From: Bacteroidota bacterium
GTDB taxonomy: Bacteria > Bacteroidota > Bacteroidia > UBA4408
Length of the DNA: 64,000 bases
Assembly: GCA_016721765.1 (NCBI GenBank)
Contig: JADKHO010000001.1
Span: 1,352,001-1,416,000 of the forward strand
Reading direction: 5' to 3'
In this document: piece by piece, positions 17,866 through 26,077 of the stretch
How positions within the stretch are numbered: position 1 is the first letter of the stretch
How the letters are laid out: each line of letters begins with the position of its first letter
Made by a program: the position numbers and the translations under genes
The notes under the pieces: generated by a model
Database searches by the model: none
Told to the model about the DNA's origin: nothing
The model's input: the letters and a program-made list of their open reading frames with translations, nothing else

Positions 17866-18270
17866 ATGATTAATCACTCGCATCAGGCACCGTCTCTCCA
17901 TAAAAAAGCGTTTGCGGTTTTAGTTTTATTTTTCCTACTATTTGCCGGATTGTTTAGTGTTATATGGGCAAAGCAAATCACATTAGGCGTGCTGCCTGTA
18001 AGGGCATCTTTTGGGTTTACCGGAATGCTTCCTTTAAGTAAAAGTAATGTTGTGAAAGAAAATGGAAATACCTATGTGGTTTGTTTCAATCCCGGAAGAA
18101 TGAATATTTCTAACAAGAATTCAAACAGCGGATTACTTCTCACTAATGAGAAGGGATCCTGCGATTTTACCCAAAACGGAACGCGGCATTTACGCGTTAT
18201 ATGGAACAAATCATCTTATACAAATACTACTTCCTTACAAAACAAACACAAAATTAATACTATTGATTAA
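17866..18270 (+). CDS. Small membrane-anchored protein of unknown function
   Basis: 134 residues from the ATG at 17866. The reading frame is open from 17791, but the longer version would begin inside a promoter-like segment (GACCTTTG at 17803-17810). After 13 hydrophilic residues one TM helix (about 14-35, FAVLVLFFLLFAGLFSVIWA) is followed by a Ser/Asn-rich exterior part with SNSGLLLTNEKGSCDFTQNGTRH. No family recognised. Its TAA stop overlaps the ATG of the next gene by one base, so the two are translationally coupled. Confidence 0.65.
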   Translation: MINHSHQAPSLHKKAFAVLVLFFLLFAGLFSVIWAKQITLGVLPVRASFGFTGMLPLSKSNVVKENGNTYVVCFNPGRMNISNKNSNSGLLLTNEKGSCDFTQNGTRHLRVIWNKSSYTNTTSLQNKHKINTID

Positions 18271-18752
18271 TGAAAAATTTAAGAAAACCCGGTATTGTTT
18301 ATTTTTTAATGTGGCTAAGCACCCTATTTATTATGCAGGCATGTAGCAGCTCAAATAAAGAAGTGGAGCTGGCAAAAAAGGTGCTTATGGATTCGGTAAA
18401 TCAGGCGAATCGCGAAGCTGCATTGAAGCAAAATATTATTGATTCGATGAGCAAAGTGAAAGCAGCCGATATTTCGAGGCAAGAAACGGAACAAAATGCC
18501 ACCGTTACAAATTCAACTGTATCGAGTAGTGAAACCAAGAAGAAACGCATGAGTAAAACCACCAAAGGTTCTTTGATTGGGGCTGGTGCCGGAATTTTAA
18601 GTGGTGCTGCCGCCGGAGCAATTATTAGTAAAGATAAAGGTAAAGGCGCTGCTGTGGGCGGAATAATTGGTGGAGCCGTTGGGTCAGGTATCGGTTACGG
18701 AGCAGGTGCAAAGAAAGATACTAAAGCAAAAGTGGATACAATCAAGAAATAA
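18270..18752 (+). CDS. Glycine-zipper lipoprotein
   Basis: 160 residues: hydrophobic signal ending MQACSS (lipid Cys at 25), a coiled-coil-like helix 30-75, a Lys-rich turn (KKKRMSKTTKG) and a YMGG/OmpA-type glycine zipper of about 45 residues (GSLIGAGAGILSGAAAGAIISK, GAAVGGIIGGAVGSGIGYG). Such segments pack as membrane-inserted helix hairpins. Probably an outer-membrane-associated protein. Coupled to the preceding gene and followed by an intrinsic terminator at 18881. Confidence 0.85.
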   Translation: MKNLRKPGIVYFLMWLSTLFIMQACSSSNKEVELAKKVLMDSVNQANREAALKQNIIDSMSKVKAADISRQETEQNATVTNSTVSSSETKKKRMSKTTKGSLIGAGAGILSGAAAGAIISKDKGKGAAVGGIIGGAVGSGIGYGAGAKKDTKAKVDTIKK

Positions 18753-18880
18753 AGCTTGCACCAATTAAAAGTGGAAATTACATAAAGTTTTCAGGAAATT
18801 ATATAAAGCAAAAGTAAAGACAGCACTGCACTTTTGTTTCGCAAGGTTAAATTGTTTGGGTAGGACAGTTTAATTGAGCA

Positions 18881-18914
18881 AAAACCTCTCTATGCATAGC
18901 TTTAGAGAGGTTTT
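18881..18914 (+). terminator. Intrinsic terminator after the Gly-zipper gene
   Basis: A 12-bp stem AAAACCTCTCTA/TAGAGAGGTTTT (18881-18892 with 18903-18914), 10-base loop, ending in seven T. It lies 128 bases after the stop codon. The rest of the 344-base gap 18753-19096 holds only a -7 box (TAATTTTG, 19001-19008) for the next gene. Confidence 0.8.
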
Positions 18915-19000
18915 TTTATTTACACCAGATACACCTATTGCATTGTTTTTATAAGAAATGCTTTTAAAGTAATCGCAATATCGGCGAATTGATAAGGTGA

Positions 19001-19008
19001 TAATTTTG
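19001..19008 (+). promoter_or_regulatory. -7 promoter box of the DUF4199-like gene
   Basis: TAATTTTG, full match to TAnnTTTG, 88 bases before the ATG at 19097; no clear -33. Confidence 0.3.
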
Positions 19009-19096
19009 TAATTTATTTAAGAAAAGTTGTAAGTGAATAAGCCATTTGACCCTATACATTTGGAAAAGATTAATTGCCTTAGTATTCACCTAAACC

Positions 19097-19587
19097 ATGT
19101 CACCTATGTTAGCATATCACAATCAAGAAGCAACTATTTCAGCCATTACGCTGAGAAATACGATTTTAAAGTATGGATCCATTTGTTGCGTTTTTTACAT
19201 AGCCTTTCTGCTGCTTATGAAGGTTTTTGGCTTACTGCATGTTACAGAGCTACGAATGGTAAATTATCTCATTTTTGCAACGGTTGGATTTTACGAGATA
19301 AGTCACCTTATAAAGAGGCAGCATGCATATCTCTCTTTTTTGAATGTTTTGATTACCGATTTTTTACCGGATTATTTTCCTTTTTATTGTTTTCAATTTT
19401 CACTTATTTCTACAGTAAGTTCGATGCTGAAATGGCTGATTTGCTTTTGAAAAGCACACAAAACTTTATCAGTTCTATGCCCTCTATAGTGATTTTACTT
19501 GAAGGTTCAGCAGCCAGTATTATTGTTGCATTTATTTGTATGCAATATTTTAGAAAATTTGAAGAAGGTGAGGCGTCGTCAAAATAA
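19097..19587 (+). pseudogene. DUF4199-like membrane protein, interrupted by a -1 frameshift at a T6 run
   Basis: Two frames together spell one four-helix membrane protein. Frame A from the ATG at 19097 gives ITLRNTILKYGSICCVFYIAFLLLMKVFG...LRMVNYLIFATVGFYEISHLIKR...YLSFLNVLITDF. The -1 frame then continues FTGLFSFLLFSIFTYFYSKFDAEMADLL...PSIVILLEGSAASIIVAFICMQYFRKFEE to 19587. This order and the final EG-A-S-I...MQYF motif fit DUF4199. The frames meet at T TTT TTA (19360-19366), a canonical -1 slippery heptamer. Without slippage, frame A stops at 19450. It is therefore a decayed gene, a sequencing loss of one T, or a recoded gene; I cannot tell which from one sequence. Confidence 0.7.
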
Positions 19588-19638
19588 TATAAGTTTCTTC
19601 TCATGCAAAGATAGTAGCATGAAACTTAAGTTTAGCGA

Positions 19639-19998
19639 TCACATTAACTTTATTAATTCTTCTTTGAGTTTTTTGCTTAAGGTTCCAGCAATCAAATCAT
19701 AGGAATGATCCACTTGCTCTTTTAGCTGAGAAAGGGAAAGTGTGCCGTCAACAAGTATGGTGTTCCAATGTACTTTATTCATGTGATAACCCGGCAGGAC
19801 ACAGGTGTACTGGTTACGAAGAGCGATTGCTTTTTCGGGATCACATTTTACATTAAACTGAAGTGGCTTAGCTTCGAGTGCCGCCAATAAATAGACCTTC
19901 CCCATAACCTTGTAAACAAGTGTATCCGGTCCAAAAGGCAAGGTTTCTTCGGTTCCTTTTTTACTTAGGCAATAGTCACGGAGATCTTCAATATTCAT
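19639..19998 (-). CDS. MmcQ/YjbR family DNA-binding protein
   Basis: 119 residues matching the YjbR fold: N-terminal LRDYCLSKKGTEETLPFGPDTLVYKVMGKVYLLAAL, then QFNVKCDPEKAIALRNQY, PGYHMNKVHWNTILVDGTL and LKEQVDHSYDLIAGTL. These small cytosolic proteins resemble a double-wing DNA-binding fold; function is poorly known. The start codon lies at the very edge of the 42-bp repeat array, so its promoter must be inside or beyond the array. Confidence 0.92.
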   Translation of the reverse strand: MNIEDLRDYCLSKKGTEETLPFGPDTLVYKVMGKVYLLAALEAKPLQFNVKCDPEKAIALRNQYTCVLPGYHMNKVHWNTILVDGTLSLSQLKEQVDHSYDLIAGTLSKKLKEELIKLM

Positions 19999-20235
19999 GG
20001 TTACGAATTAACGAATTGGTTACGAATTTACGAAAGGTGATGGTTACGAATTAACGAATTGTTGCGAATTTACGAAAGGTGTTGGTTACGGATTAACGAA
20101 TTGTTGCGAATTTACGAAAGGTGATGGTTACGGATTAACGAAAGGTTACGAATTTACGAAAGGTGATGGTTACGGATTAACGAAAGGTTACGAATTTACG
20201 AAAGGAGTAGGTTACAGATTAACGAATGGGTCGGA
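19998..20235 (+). repeat. Tandem repeat array, about 5.5 copies of 42 bp
   Basis: Units begin at 19998, 20041, 20083, 20125, 20167 and 20208 (periods 43, 42, 42, 42, 41) with the pattern TGGTTACG-ATTAACGAA...TTACGAATTTACGAAAGG. Each unit itself contains two related half-units (TTACGRATTAACGAA and TTACGAATTTACGAA). The array fills the gap between the YjbR-like start and the hemW stop. There is no spacer between units, so it is not a CRISPR. Confidence 0.9.
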
Positions 20236-20298
20236 TAACAGATTATTTCTGATTCAAAGAATTGAAACTTTTAATTTATTGATTTTTGCTTGGGGGTG

Positions 20299-21441
20299 TT
20301 AAGCTAGCTTATCGGTGAAAAATAAATCGCTGGCAATTTTGTCTGCTAGGAGTTTTCCTTTTTCGGTGAGGAATATCTGATTTTCTTTTTCGATTATATT
20401 GCCTGAGGTAAAGTGCGTTGTTGCCTCTTTTTTAAGGAAGTTAAGTAAATCGGTTCCGAATTCTTTTTGGATATATACTAAATCGCAGCCCCAGATGGTT
20501 CTAATACTGGTCATGATGTATTCATTATAGTTTTGCTCGCGAGTTAATGTTTCTCTTTCGAAGTTCAATTCATTTTTTTCGAGGCTACGAATGTATAGTG
20601 CATTGTTGCGCACATTCCATTGGCGAGAAGCACCATCATAGCTGTGCGCAGAGGGTCCTAACCCTATATATTTTTTTTGTTTCCAATAGTTGCTGTTGTG
20701 TCGGGAGTAATTATTTTCAGTACAAAAATTTGAGATTTCGTATTGAATAAAACCATTCTTCTGCATAGCTTCTGTTAGTATTTCAAAGTGTTGCGCACTT
20801 TTTTCGTCTTCCACATTTTGCACTTTACCCGAAGCAATATGTTTGTGTAAGGCTGTTCTTTCCTCTATGGTGAGGCAATATGCCGAAATGTGCTTCACCT
20901 GCAGATCAAATACCTGTTGTAAATTTATTTTCCAATTATCATTACTAAGGGTGGGTGTGCCGTAAATTAAGTCGATGCTGATGTTTTCGAAACCGGCAAC
21001 TTGAGCTGTTTTCACAGCGTTTATTCCTCGTTCAGCGGAGTGTGCACGATGCATAAATTTTAAATCGGCTTCAAAAAAGGATTGTATACCAATACTGAAT
21101 CGGTTTATTGGAGTTGTTTTAAAGTCACGAACTTTTTCGTTGCTTAAATCTTCGGGATTTGCTTCCAACGTAATTTCAGCATCCGAGGAAATCGTAAAAT
21201 GTGTATGCAAGAGTTCAAAAATGCGCAGCAATTCTTCTGCGGAAAGCAAGGATGGCGTGCCTCCGCCAAAATAAATACTTTCAATTGTATCGGAAGTGCT
21301 AAGGTAATTTGAGCGCAGTTTAATTTCTTTTTCGAGTGCTTTTAAAAACGAGTCTTTGTTTTGAAGAGAAGTGCTGAAATGGAAATCGCAATAAGAGCAA
21401 GCCTGCAAGCAAAAAGGAATGTGAATATAAATACCGGACAT
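20299..21441 (-). CDS. hemW: Radical SAM heme chaperone HemW
   Basis: 380 residues, starting MSGIYIHIPFCLQACSYCDFHF with the radical-SAM cysteines Cys11, Cys15 and Cys18. The SAM-binding FGGGTPSLL, the EANPED motif, RFSIGIQSF, SIDLIYGTP and the C-terminal RHNSNYWKQKKYIGLGPSAHSYDG are typical of HemW. HemW differs from HemN in length and in inserting heme rather than oxidising coproporphyrinogen; length and the compact N-terminus favour HemW. Cytosolic, single gene. Confidence 0.95.
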   Translation of the reverse strand: MSGIYIHIPFCLQACSYCDFHFSTSLQNKDSFLKALEKEIKLRSNYLSTSDTIESIYFGGGTPSLLSAEELLRIFELLHTHFTISSDAEITLEANPEDLSNEKVRDFKTTPINRFSIGIQSFFEADLKFMHRAHSAERGINAVKTAQVAGFENISIDLIYGTPTLSNDNWKINLQQVFDLQVKHISAYCLTIEERTALHKHIASGKVQNVEDEKSAQHFEILTEAMQKNGFIQYEISNFCTENNYSRHNSNYWKQKKYIGLGPSAHSYDGASRQWNVRNNALYIRSLEKNELNFERETLTREQNYNEYIMTSIRTIWGCDLVYIQKEFGTDLLNFLKKEATTHFTSGNIIEKENQIFLTEKGKLLADKIASDLFFTDKLA

Positions 21442-21609
21442 AGTAGCGTTAACAACTGCAAAGAAACATAAAATTTATGGGGCTGATTTTTTTAAGCGAA
21501 ACAACTCCAAAATGAAGGTATTTAAGTGCACCGCTATTTGCCTTACAATAAGAGATTACAAGCATTAAGTTTGTTTGTTTTGTGAGTTGTTTGTGTTTTT
21601 CCTTGACTT

Positions 21610-21640
21610 TTTGCTATTCTGATTCAAAAAATTATCTTTG
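21610..21640 (+). promoter_or_regulatory. Promoter of the SiaC-like operon
   Basis: TTTG (21610-21613), 19 bases, TATCTTTG (21633-21640): the best promoter match in the window. The predicted leader is only about 15 bases before the GTG start at 21663. Confidence 0.6.
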
Positions 21641-21662
21641 AAATCAAATCAACGGAAAAATT

Positions 21663-22043
21663 GTGGATACTTTTCGATTAGAATCAACACCGCGAACGCC
21701 CTTAGTGAATCTTAATCCCGATTCAGGAGTTTTTGAAATGAAGGGTAAATCAATACCTGAAAACTCAACTGTGTTTTACAAGGCAATGTTTGATTGGCTA
21801 AACGCATATATGGAACAACCGGCCGGTAAAACAGTGTTGAACATTCAAATGGATTATTTTAATACAAGTTCCTCAAAAAGTGTGGTCGATTTTTTTAAAA
21901 AGCTTGAATCCATTCATAAATCAGGAAAGGGAGAAGTTGAGATAAACTGGCTTCACAACGAAGAAGACGAAGACATGCAGGAAGCCGGCGAAGATTATAA
22001 ATCAATTATTAAAGTACCCTTCAATATAATTTCATTTCAATAA
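21663..22043 (+). CDS. SiaC family regulatory phosphoprotein (DUF1987)
   Basis: 126 residues from a GTG start placed by the promoter just upstream and by the conserved N-terminus (RLESTPRTPLVNLNPDSGVFEMKGKSIPENS). The motif MDYFNTSSSK places a threonine at residue 68, the position phosphorylated in Pseudomonas SiaC, where the SiaB kinase and SiaA PP2C phosphatase set its state and the unphosphorylated form activates the cyclase SiaD. Homology therefore predicts a phospho-switch protein. No SiaB or GGDEF gene is in the window, but two PP2C phosphatases are. Followed after 19 bases by a lipoprotein gene. Confidence 0.9.
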   Translation: MDTFRLESTPRTPLVNLNPDSGVFEMKGKSIPENSTVFYKAMFDWLNAYMEQPAGKTVLNIQMDYFNTSSSKSVVDFFKKLESIHKSGKGEVEINWLHNEEDEDMQEAGEDYKSIIKVPFNIISFQ

Positions 22044-22062
22044 TCAATTCAAAAAACAACTT

Positions 22063-22914
22063 ATGGTTAAGAAAATTTTATTTATTTCGGCACTGATTGC
22101 GCTTACTTCATGTGGAGGTTCGAAAGAATCAGCGCCTGCAACAGAAAGCACCGAAGCTAAAAGTGATACAGTAGCTGCAGCTACCACACAGCCTGAAAAT
22201 GAGTTGGCCGATTTTAAATTTCACATGGCTATTGCCAATATCCCATCACCTTTTGAAATTATAGATATGTTGCCTAAAAGTGGGCTTACTTTCGATAAAG
22301 GTTTGCTTAACCCAAGTGAGAACCTATCGAAATATCAAACCAGCACTAAACGGGGTTTAAATTATGGCGCTTACGTGGTGGATTTAATTTACTTGTCGAG
22401 TAATGAGCAATATTCTGATGTGAAAAAATTCTTTATTGTATCGAAGGATTTGGCGCAAAAATTAGATGCAGGGGATAGTTTTAACCGCATTGCAGGATCT
22501 CGTATGGAGCAAAACATCGACAACAAAGATTCCATTAATCATGTAATGGATGCAGTATACGCAGAAACGGATAATTATTTACGCAGCAATGAGCGTTTAT
22601 TGTCGGCTACTCAAATTCTTACAGGAAGCTGGATTGAAAGCCAATACATCACTCTTAGCTTATTAAAAAATGCCGAGAAAAACAAAGCCAATGAAGCGCT
22701 TTTTCAGAAAGTATATGAACAAAATATTCATGCAGAAAGCTTAGTTAAATTACTTGGCGAATTTGAAAAAGAAAAGGATTTTAAAGGACTGATTGCTGAG
22801 TTTAAAGAACTTGCAGGAATGTATAAAGAAATTAAGTCGGCTGATATTGATAAGGCAACGATAGAAAAAATTTCAGCTAAACTCAACTCCATTCGTGCTA
22901 AAATGGTGAGTTAA
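22063..22914 (+). CDS. Conserved lipoprotein, function unknown
   Basis: 283 residues: signal with lipobox LTSC (Cys17), an Ala/Thr/Glu-rich linker to about residue 45, then a helical domain (FHMAIANIPSPFEIIDMLPKSGLTFDKGLLNPSE...YGAYVVDLIYLSSNEQY, ATQILTGSWIESQYITL) ending in a coiled segment. This architecture recurs in Bacteroidota hypothetical proteins. Probably in one operon with the SiaC-like gene (19-base gap), and closed by a terminator at 22942. Confidence 0.85.
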   Translation: MVKKILFISALIALTSCGGSKESAPATESTEAKSDTVAAATTQPENELADFKFHMAIANIPSPFEIIDMLPKSGLTFDKGLLNPSENLSKYQTSTKRGLNYGAYVVDLIYLSSNEQYSDVKKFFIVSKDLAQKLDAGDSFNRIAGSRMEQNIDNKDSINHVMDAVYAETDNYLRSNERLLSATQILTGSWIESQYITLSLLKNAEKNKANEALFQKVYEQNIHAESLVKLLGEFEKEKDFKGLIAEFKELAGMYKEIKSADIDKATIEKISAKLNSIRAKMVS

Positions 22915-22941
22915 GTAATATTCACAAAAACACTTATTTTT

Positions 22942-22975
22942 AAGCTTTGAAGTAAATGCTTCAAAGCTTTTTTTT
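22942..22975 (+). terminator. Intrinsic terminator of the SiaC-like/lipoprotein operon
   Basis: An 11-bp perfect stem AAGCTTTGAAG/CTTCAAAGCTT (22942-22952 with 22959-22969), 6-base loop, run of eight T. It separates the operon from the ABC transporter gene starting 9 bases later. Confidence 0.85.
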
Positions 22976-22983
22976 ATACCTAT

Positions 22984-25900
22984 ATGAGCGAAAAGATTTT
23001 AAAAGCCTTGATGCAACTCTTTGCTATTATAGCGCAAAGCGAAGAGGATTCTCAGCAATCACGCACAGTGGTTGAATCTTTTTTGAGGCAGCAGCTCAAT
23101 AAGGAACAGGTTAAAGAATATCTTTCCTTGTATGACTCCTTCTTGAAACAACAGAATGATGGGGCGGAGGGTGAAAAGAAAAAGCGGCGGCTGGCCGTAA
23201 GTTCTGTTAAGGTAATCGTAATATGTAATCAAATTAACGAAGCTCTTACGCAAAAGCAAAAGTTAGTTGTGCTTATTAATCTGGTGGAATTTGTCAGCAC
23301 GAACAAATCAATTTCTGAACAAGAAATGGAGTTTGTGAGCACTGTATCTTCGTCGTTTAATATTCCGGATGAAGAGTTGGCTCAGATTCTTCAACTCGCT
23401 GCACGTCCCAGTGTATATGAGTTGGATGATGCATCCGATTGGTTGGTGATTAGCCAAACACACCCGCAACTTGGGCATGTAAAATTTATTTATTCAGAGT
23501 CGATACCGGGCGAAATTGCAGTCTTACAGGTTAAGAGTGTAGGAATATACCTGTTACGTTATTTTGGAAAAGCGGAGCTTTTATTGAATGGTCAGGCCAT
23601 TCTGTTGGGTCAGATTTATATTTTATCACCAGGTTCTTCCATTCGGAGCCATAAGGTTTTGCCCATTTATTACAGCGATATAGTAAGTTGCTTTTTGAGT
23701 GCTTCCGGCAAAAGCCGTATTCAATTTGAAGCACAACATTTGGAATATAATTTTAGAAATGGAAAACGGGGTTTGCATGATTTGAGTTTTTCGGAACATT
23801 CGGGAAAGCTAATTGGAATCATGGGCGGAAGTGGTGCCGGCAAATCTACTTTGTTAAATATTTTGAATGGGAATAATTTTCCTTCGAAGGGAAAAGTGTT
23901 GGTGAACGGCTTTAACTTGCACACGGAGAAAAAAGAATTGGAAGGTATTATCGGTTATGTGCCTCAGGATGATTTGCTGATAGATGAATTGAGTGTTTAT
24001 CAAAATTTATTTTACAATTCGAAATTGTGTTTTGCAGGGTGGAGTGATGCTGAAATTGATGCATTGGTGTGCGACAAATTGAGCGATTTGGGTTTGCTTG
24101 AAACGAAGGATTTGCAAGTAGGAAATTCGTTGGATAAAACCATTAGTGGAGGTCAGCGCAAACGACTCAATATTGCATTAGAATTAATTCGAGAACCGGC
24201 AGTGTTATTTGTGGATGAGCCTACTTCCGGTTTATCATCCCGCGACAGCGAAAACATTATGGATTTGCTAAAGGAATTAGCCTTAAAGGGGAAATTGGTA
24301 TTTGTTGTTATACACCAACCTTCTTCTGATATTTTTAAAATGTTTGATAAGCTTTTGTTGCTCGACACCGGCGGGTATCCTATTTACTATGGAAACCCGG
24401 TGGAATCGTTGATTTATTTTAAAACAACTGTGAACCACATCAACGCCAACGAAAGTGAATGTGTGTATTGCGGCAATGTGAATCCGGAGCAGGTTTTTAA
24501 TATTATTGAGGCAAAGGTGTTGGATGAAAACGGAAATCAAACGCGCGAGCGAAGAATTTCGCCCTTAGAATGGAACGAATATTTTAAGGAATCGAAACTG
24601 GATGGGAGTATTGATTCAGGTCAAACAAAGAAGCAAAAAATTGCGAATAATTTTCAGAAACCCAGCTTCTTTAAACAGTTTCAAGTATTTAGTTTGCGGA
24701 ATGTACTTTCAAAAGTATCGAATACACAATATTTATTTATTAACTTGTTAGAAGCACCGCTTCTTGCGCTCTTGCTTGCCAGTTTAATAAAGTATTACAA
24801 AAGCAGTGGCGAATATATTTTTTACGAAAATAAAAACTTGCCGGCTTATTTATTTATGTGCGTGCTGGTTGCTTTGTTTATAGGACTTACAGTGAGTGCA
24901 GAAGAAATTATAAGAGACCGAAAAATTTTAAAACGCGAATCATTTCTCAACTTAAGTAAAGGAAGTTATTTGCTGAGTAAGATTACTTTTTTGTTTTTCT
25001 TATCTGCAATTCAAACGATTTTGTTCGTGTTAATCGGCAATTATATTTTAGAAATTAAGGATATGTATGTGGACTATTGGCTGATTTTATTTAGTACCTC
25101 CTGCTTTGCAAACATGCTAGGATTAAACATTTCAGCCACATTTAATTCGGCCATAACCATTTATATTTTAATCCCATTTTTGTTGATTCCACAGATTTTA
25201 CTTAGTGGTGTGATTGTAAAATTTGAAGAATTAAATCCTAAAATTTCGAGCCAGTCGGTTGTTCCGTTTTGGGGAGAAGTAATGACATCTCGTTGGGCGT
25301 TTGAAGGACTTGCAGTAAATCAGTTTGCTGCCAACAAGTATGAAAAACCATTGTTTGAATTTGAAAAAGCGATTAGCTCTGCAGGGTATAAAAAGGTGTA
25401 TTGGTATTCAAAAATGAATGAATTAATAGACGAGATTGAAAGCGCAAAGCAAGGTAATCCCGCTAAGGCACAAGAAAAATTGAGTATTGTAACACATGAA
25501 TTGTCAAAAGAAAAAGTCTTACTGCCTACGCTTAGCATGGATACTAAATCGTTTGCTAGCCTTGTTGGTTTTGATTCTCATAAATTAAAAATGGTTTTGA
25601 ATGAAATAAAATCAAACTATGCAAGTATTTATGACAAGGCTCAAAAGGAGAAAGATGAATGGATTGGAAGTTTTCAAACAACTGATGCTGGAAAGGCTGA
25701 ATACCAGCACTTGTTGAACACCTATCAAAACAAGAAATTGGAGGAAGCTGTTAAGAATTCAAATCCGGATGCAGAGCCAGTTATAATTGAAGACGGCGAG
25801 TTAGTTGCCACAGGAGATCCTATTTTTAAAGATGGTCCCTCCGATCGCTTTATTCGTGCGCAGTTTTATGCTCCGCAAAAGGCAATTTTTGGAAACTATT

Positions 25901-26037
25901 ATCCAACTTTTTGGGTAAACATTTTAGTTATTTGGTTGATGTCGCTGAGTTTGGCGCTTACACTTTATTTTGATGTGTTTAAGCGGCTGCTGAAACTGTT
26001 TGCGAGTATTCCTTTTGGTGTCCGAAAAAGTGATTAA
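22984..26037 (+). CDS. ABCG-like ABC transporter with N-terminal TerB-like domain
   Basis: 1017 residues in four parts: an N-terminal helical TerB-like region (1-140); a beta-rich FHA-like segment (about 150-245, LLNGQAILLGQIYILSPGSSIRSHKVLPIYYSDI); an ATPase domain with Walker A GGSGAGKST (281-289), signature ISGGQRKRL (387-395) and Walker B VLFVDEPTSGL (from 407); and a membrane domain with about six TM helices, the last two separated by a soluble stretch of roughly 250 residues. The ATPase is of the ABCG/White type (DEPTSGLSSRDS, VVIHQPSSDIF). Substrate unknown. It starts right after the terminator, so its own promoter would lie inside the upstream gene. Confidence 0.88.
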   Translation: MSEKILKALMQLFAIIAQSEEDSQQSRTVVESFLRQQLNKEQVKEYLSLYDSFLKQQNDGAEGEKKKRRLAVSSVKVIVICNQINEALTQKQKLVVLINLVEFVSTNKSISEQEMEFVSTVSSSFNIPDEELAQILQLAARPSVYELDDASDWLVISQTHPQLGHVKFIYSESIPGEIAVLQVKSVGIYLLRYFGKAELLLNGQAILLGQIYILSPGSSIRSHKVLPIYYSDIVSCFLSASGKSRIQFEAQHLEYNFRNGKRGLHDLSFSEHSGKLIGIMGGSGAGKSTLLNILNGNNFPSKGKVLVNGFNLHTEKKELEGIIGYVPQDDLLIDELSVYQNLFYNSKLCFAGWSDAEIDALVCDKLSDLGLLETKDLQVGNSLDKTISGGQRKRLNIALELIREPAVLFVDEPTSGLSSRDSENIMDLLKELALKGKLVFVVIHQPSSDIFKMFDKLLLLDTGGYPIYYGNPVESLIYFKTTVNHINANESECVYCGNVNPEQVFNIIEAKVLDENGNQTRERRISPLEWNEYFKESKLDGSIDSGQTKKQKIANNFQKPSFFKQFQVFSLRNVLSKVSNTQYLFINLLEAPLLALLLASLIKYYKSSGEYIFYENKNLPAYLFMCVLVALFIGLTVSAEEIIRDRKILKRESFLNLSKGSYLLSKITFLFFLSAIQTILFVLIGNYILEIKDMYVDYWLILFSTSCFANMLGLNISATFNSAITIYILIPFLLIPQILLSGVIVKFEELNPKISSQSVVPFWGEVMTSRWAFEGLAVNQFAANKYEKPLFEFEKAISSAGYKKVYWYSKMNELIDEIESAKQGNPAKAQEKLSIVTHELSKEKVLLPTLSMDTKSFASLVGFDSHKLKMVLNEIKSNYASIYDKAQKEKDEWIGSFQTTDAGKAEYQHLLNTYQNKKLEEAVKNSNPDAEPVIIEDGELVATGDPIFKDGPSDRFIRAQFYAPQKAIFGNYYPTFWVNILVIWLMSLSLALTLYFDVFKRLLKLFASIPFGVRKSD

Positions 26038-26077
26038 CCGTAATGCCTAGTGTATGTCGCGAGGTTGGAATCGAATT

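Noticed and set aside
19033..19587. The 184-residue open frame beginning at 19033 as the real gene
   Set aside because: Its first 110 residues have no membrane pattern, whereas frame A from 19097 encodes the expected helices; the two frames join at the T6 run.
19998..20235. CRISPR array
   Set aside because: Units follow each other without unique spacers and no cas gene is in the window; it is a tandem repeat.
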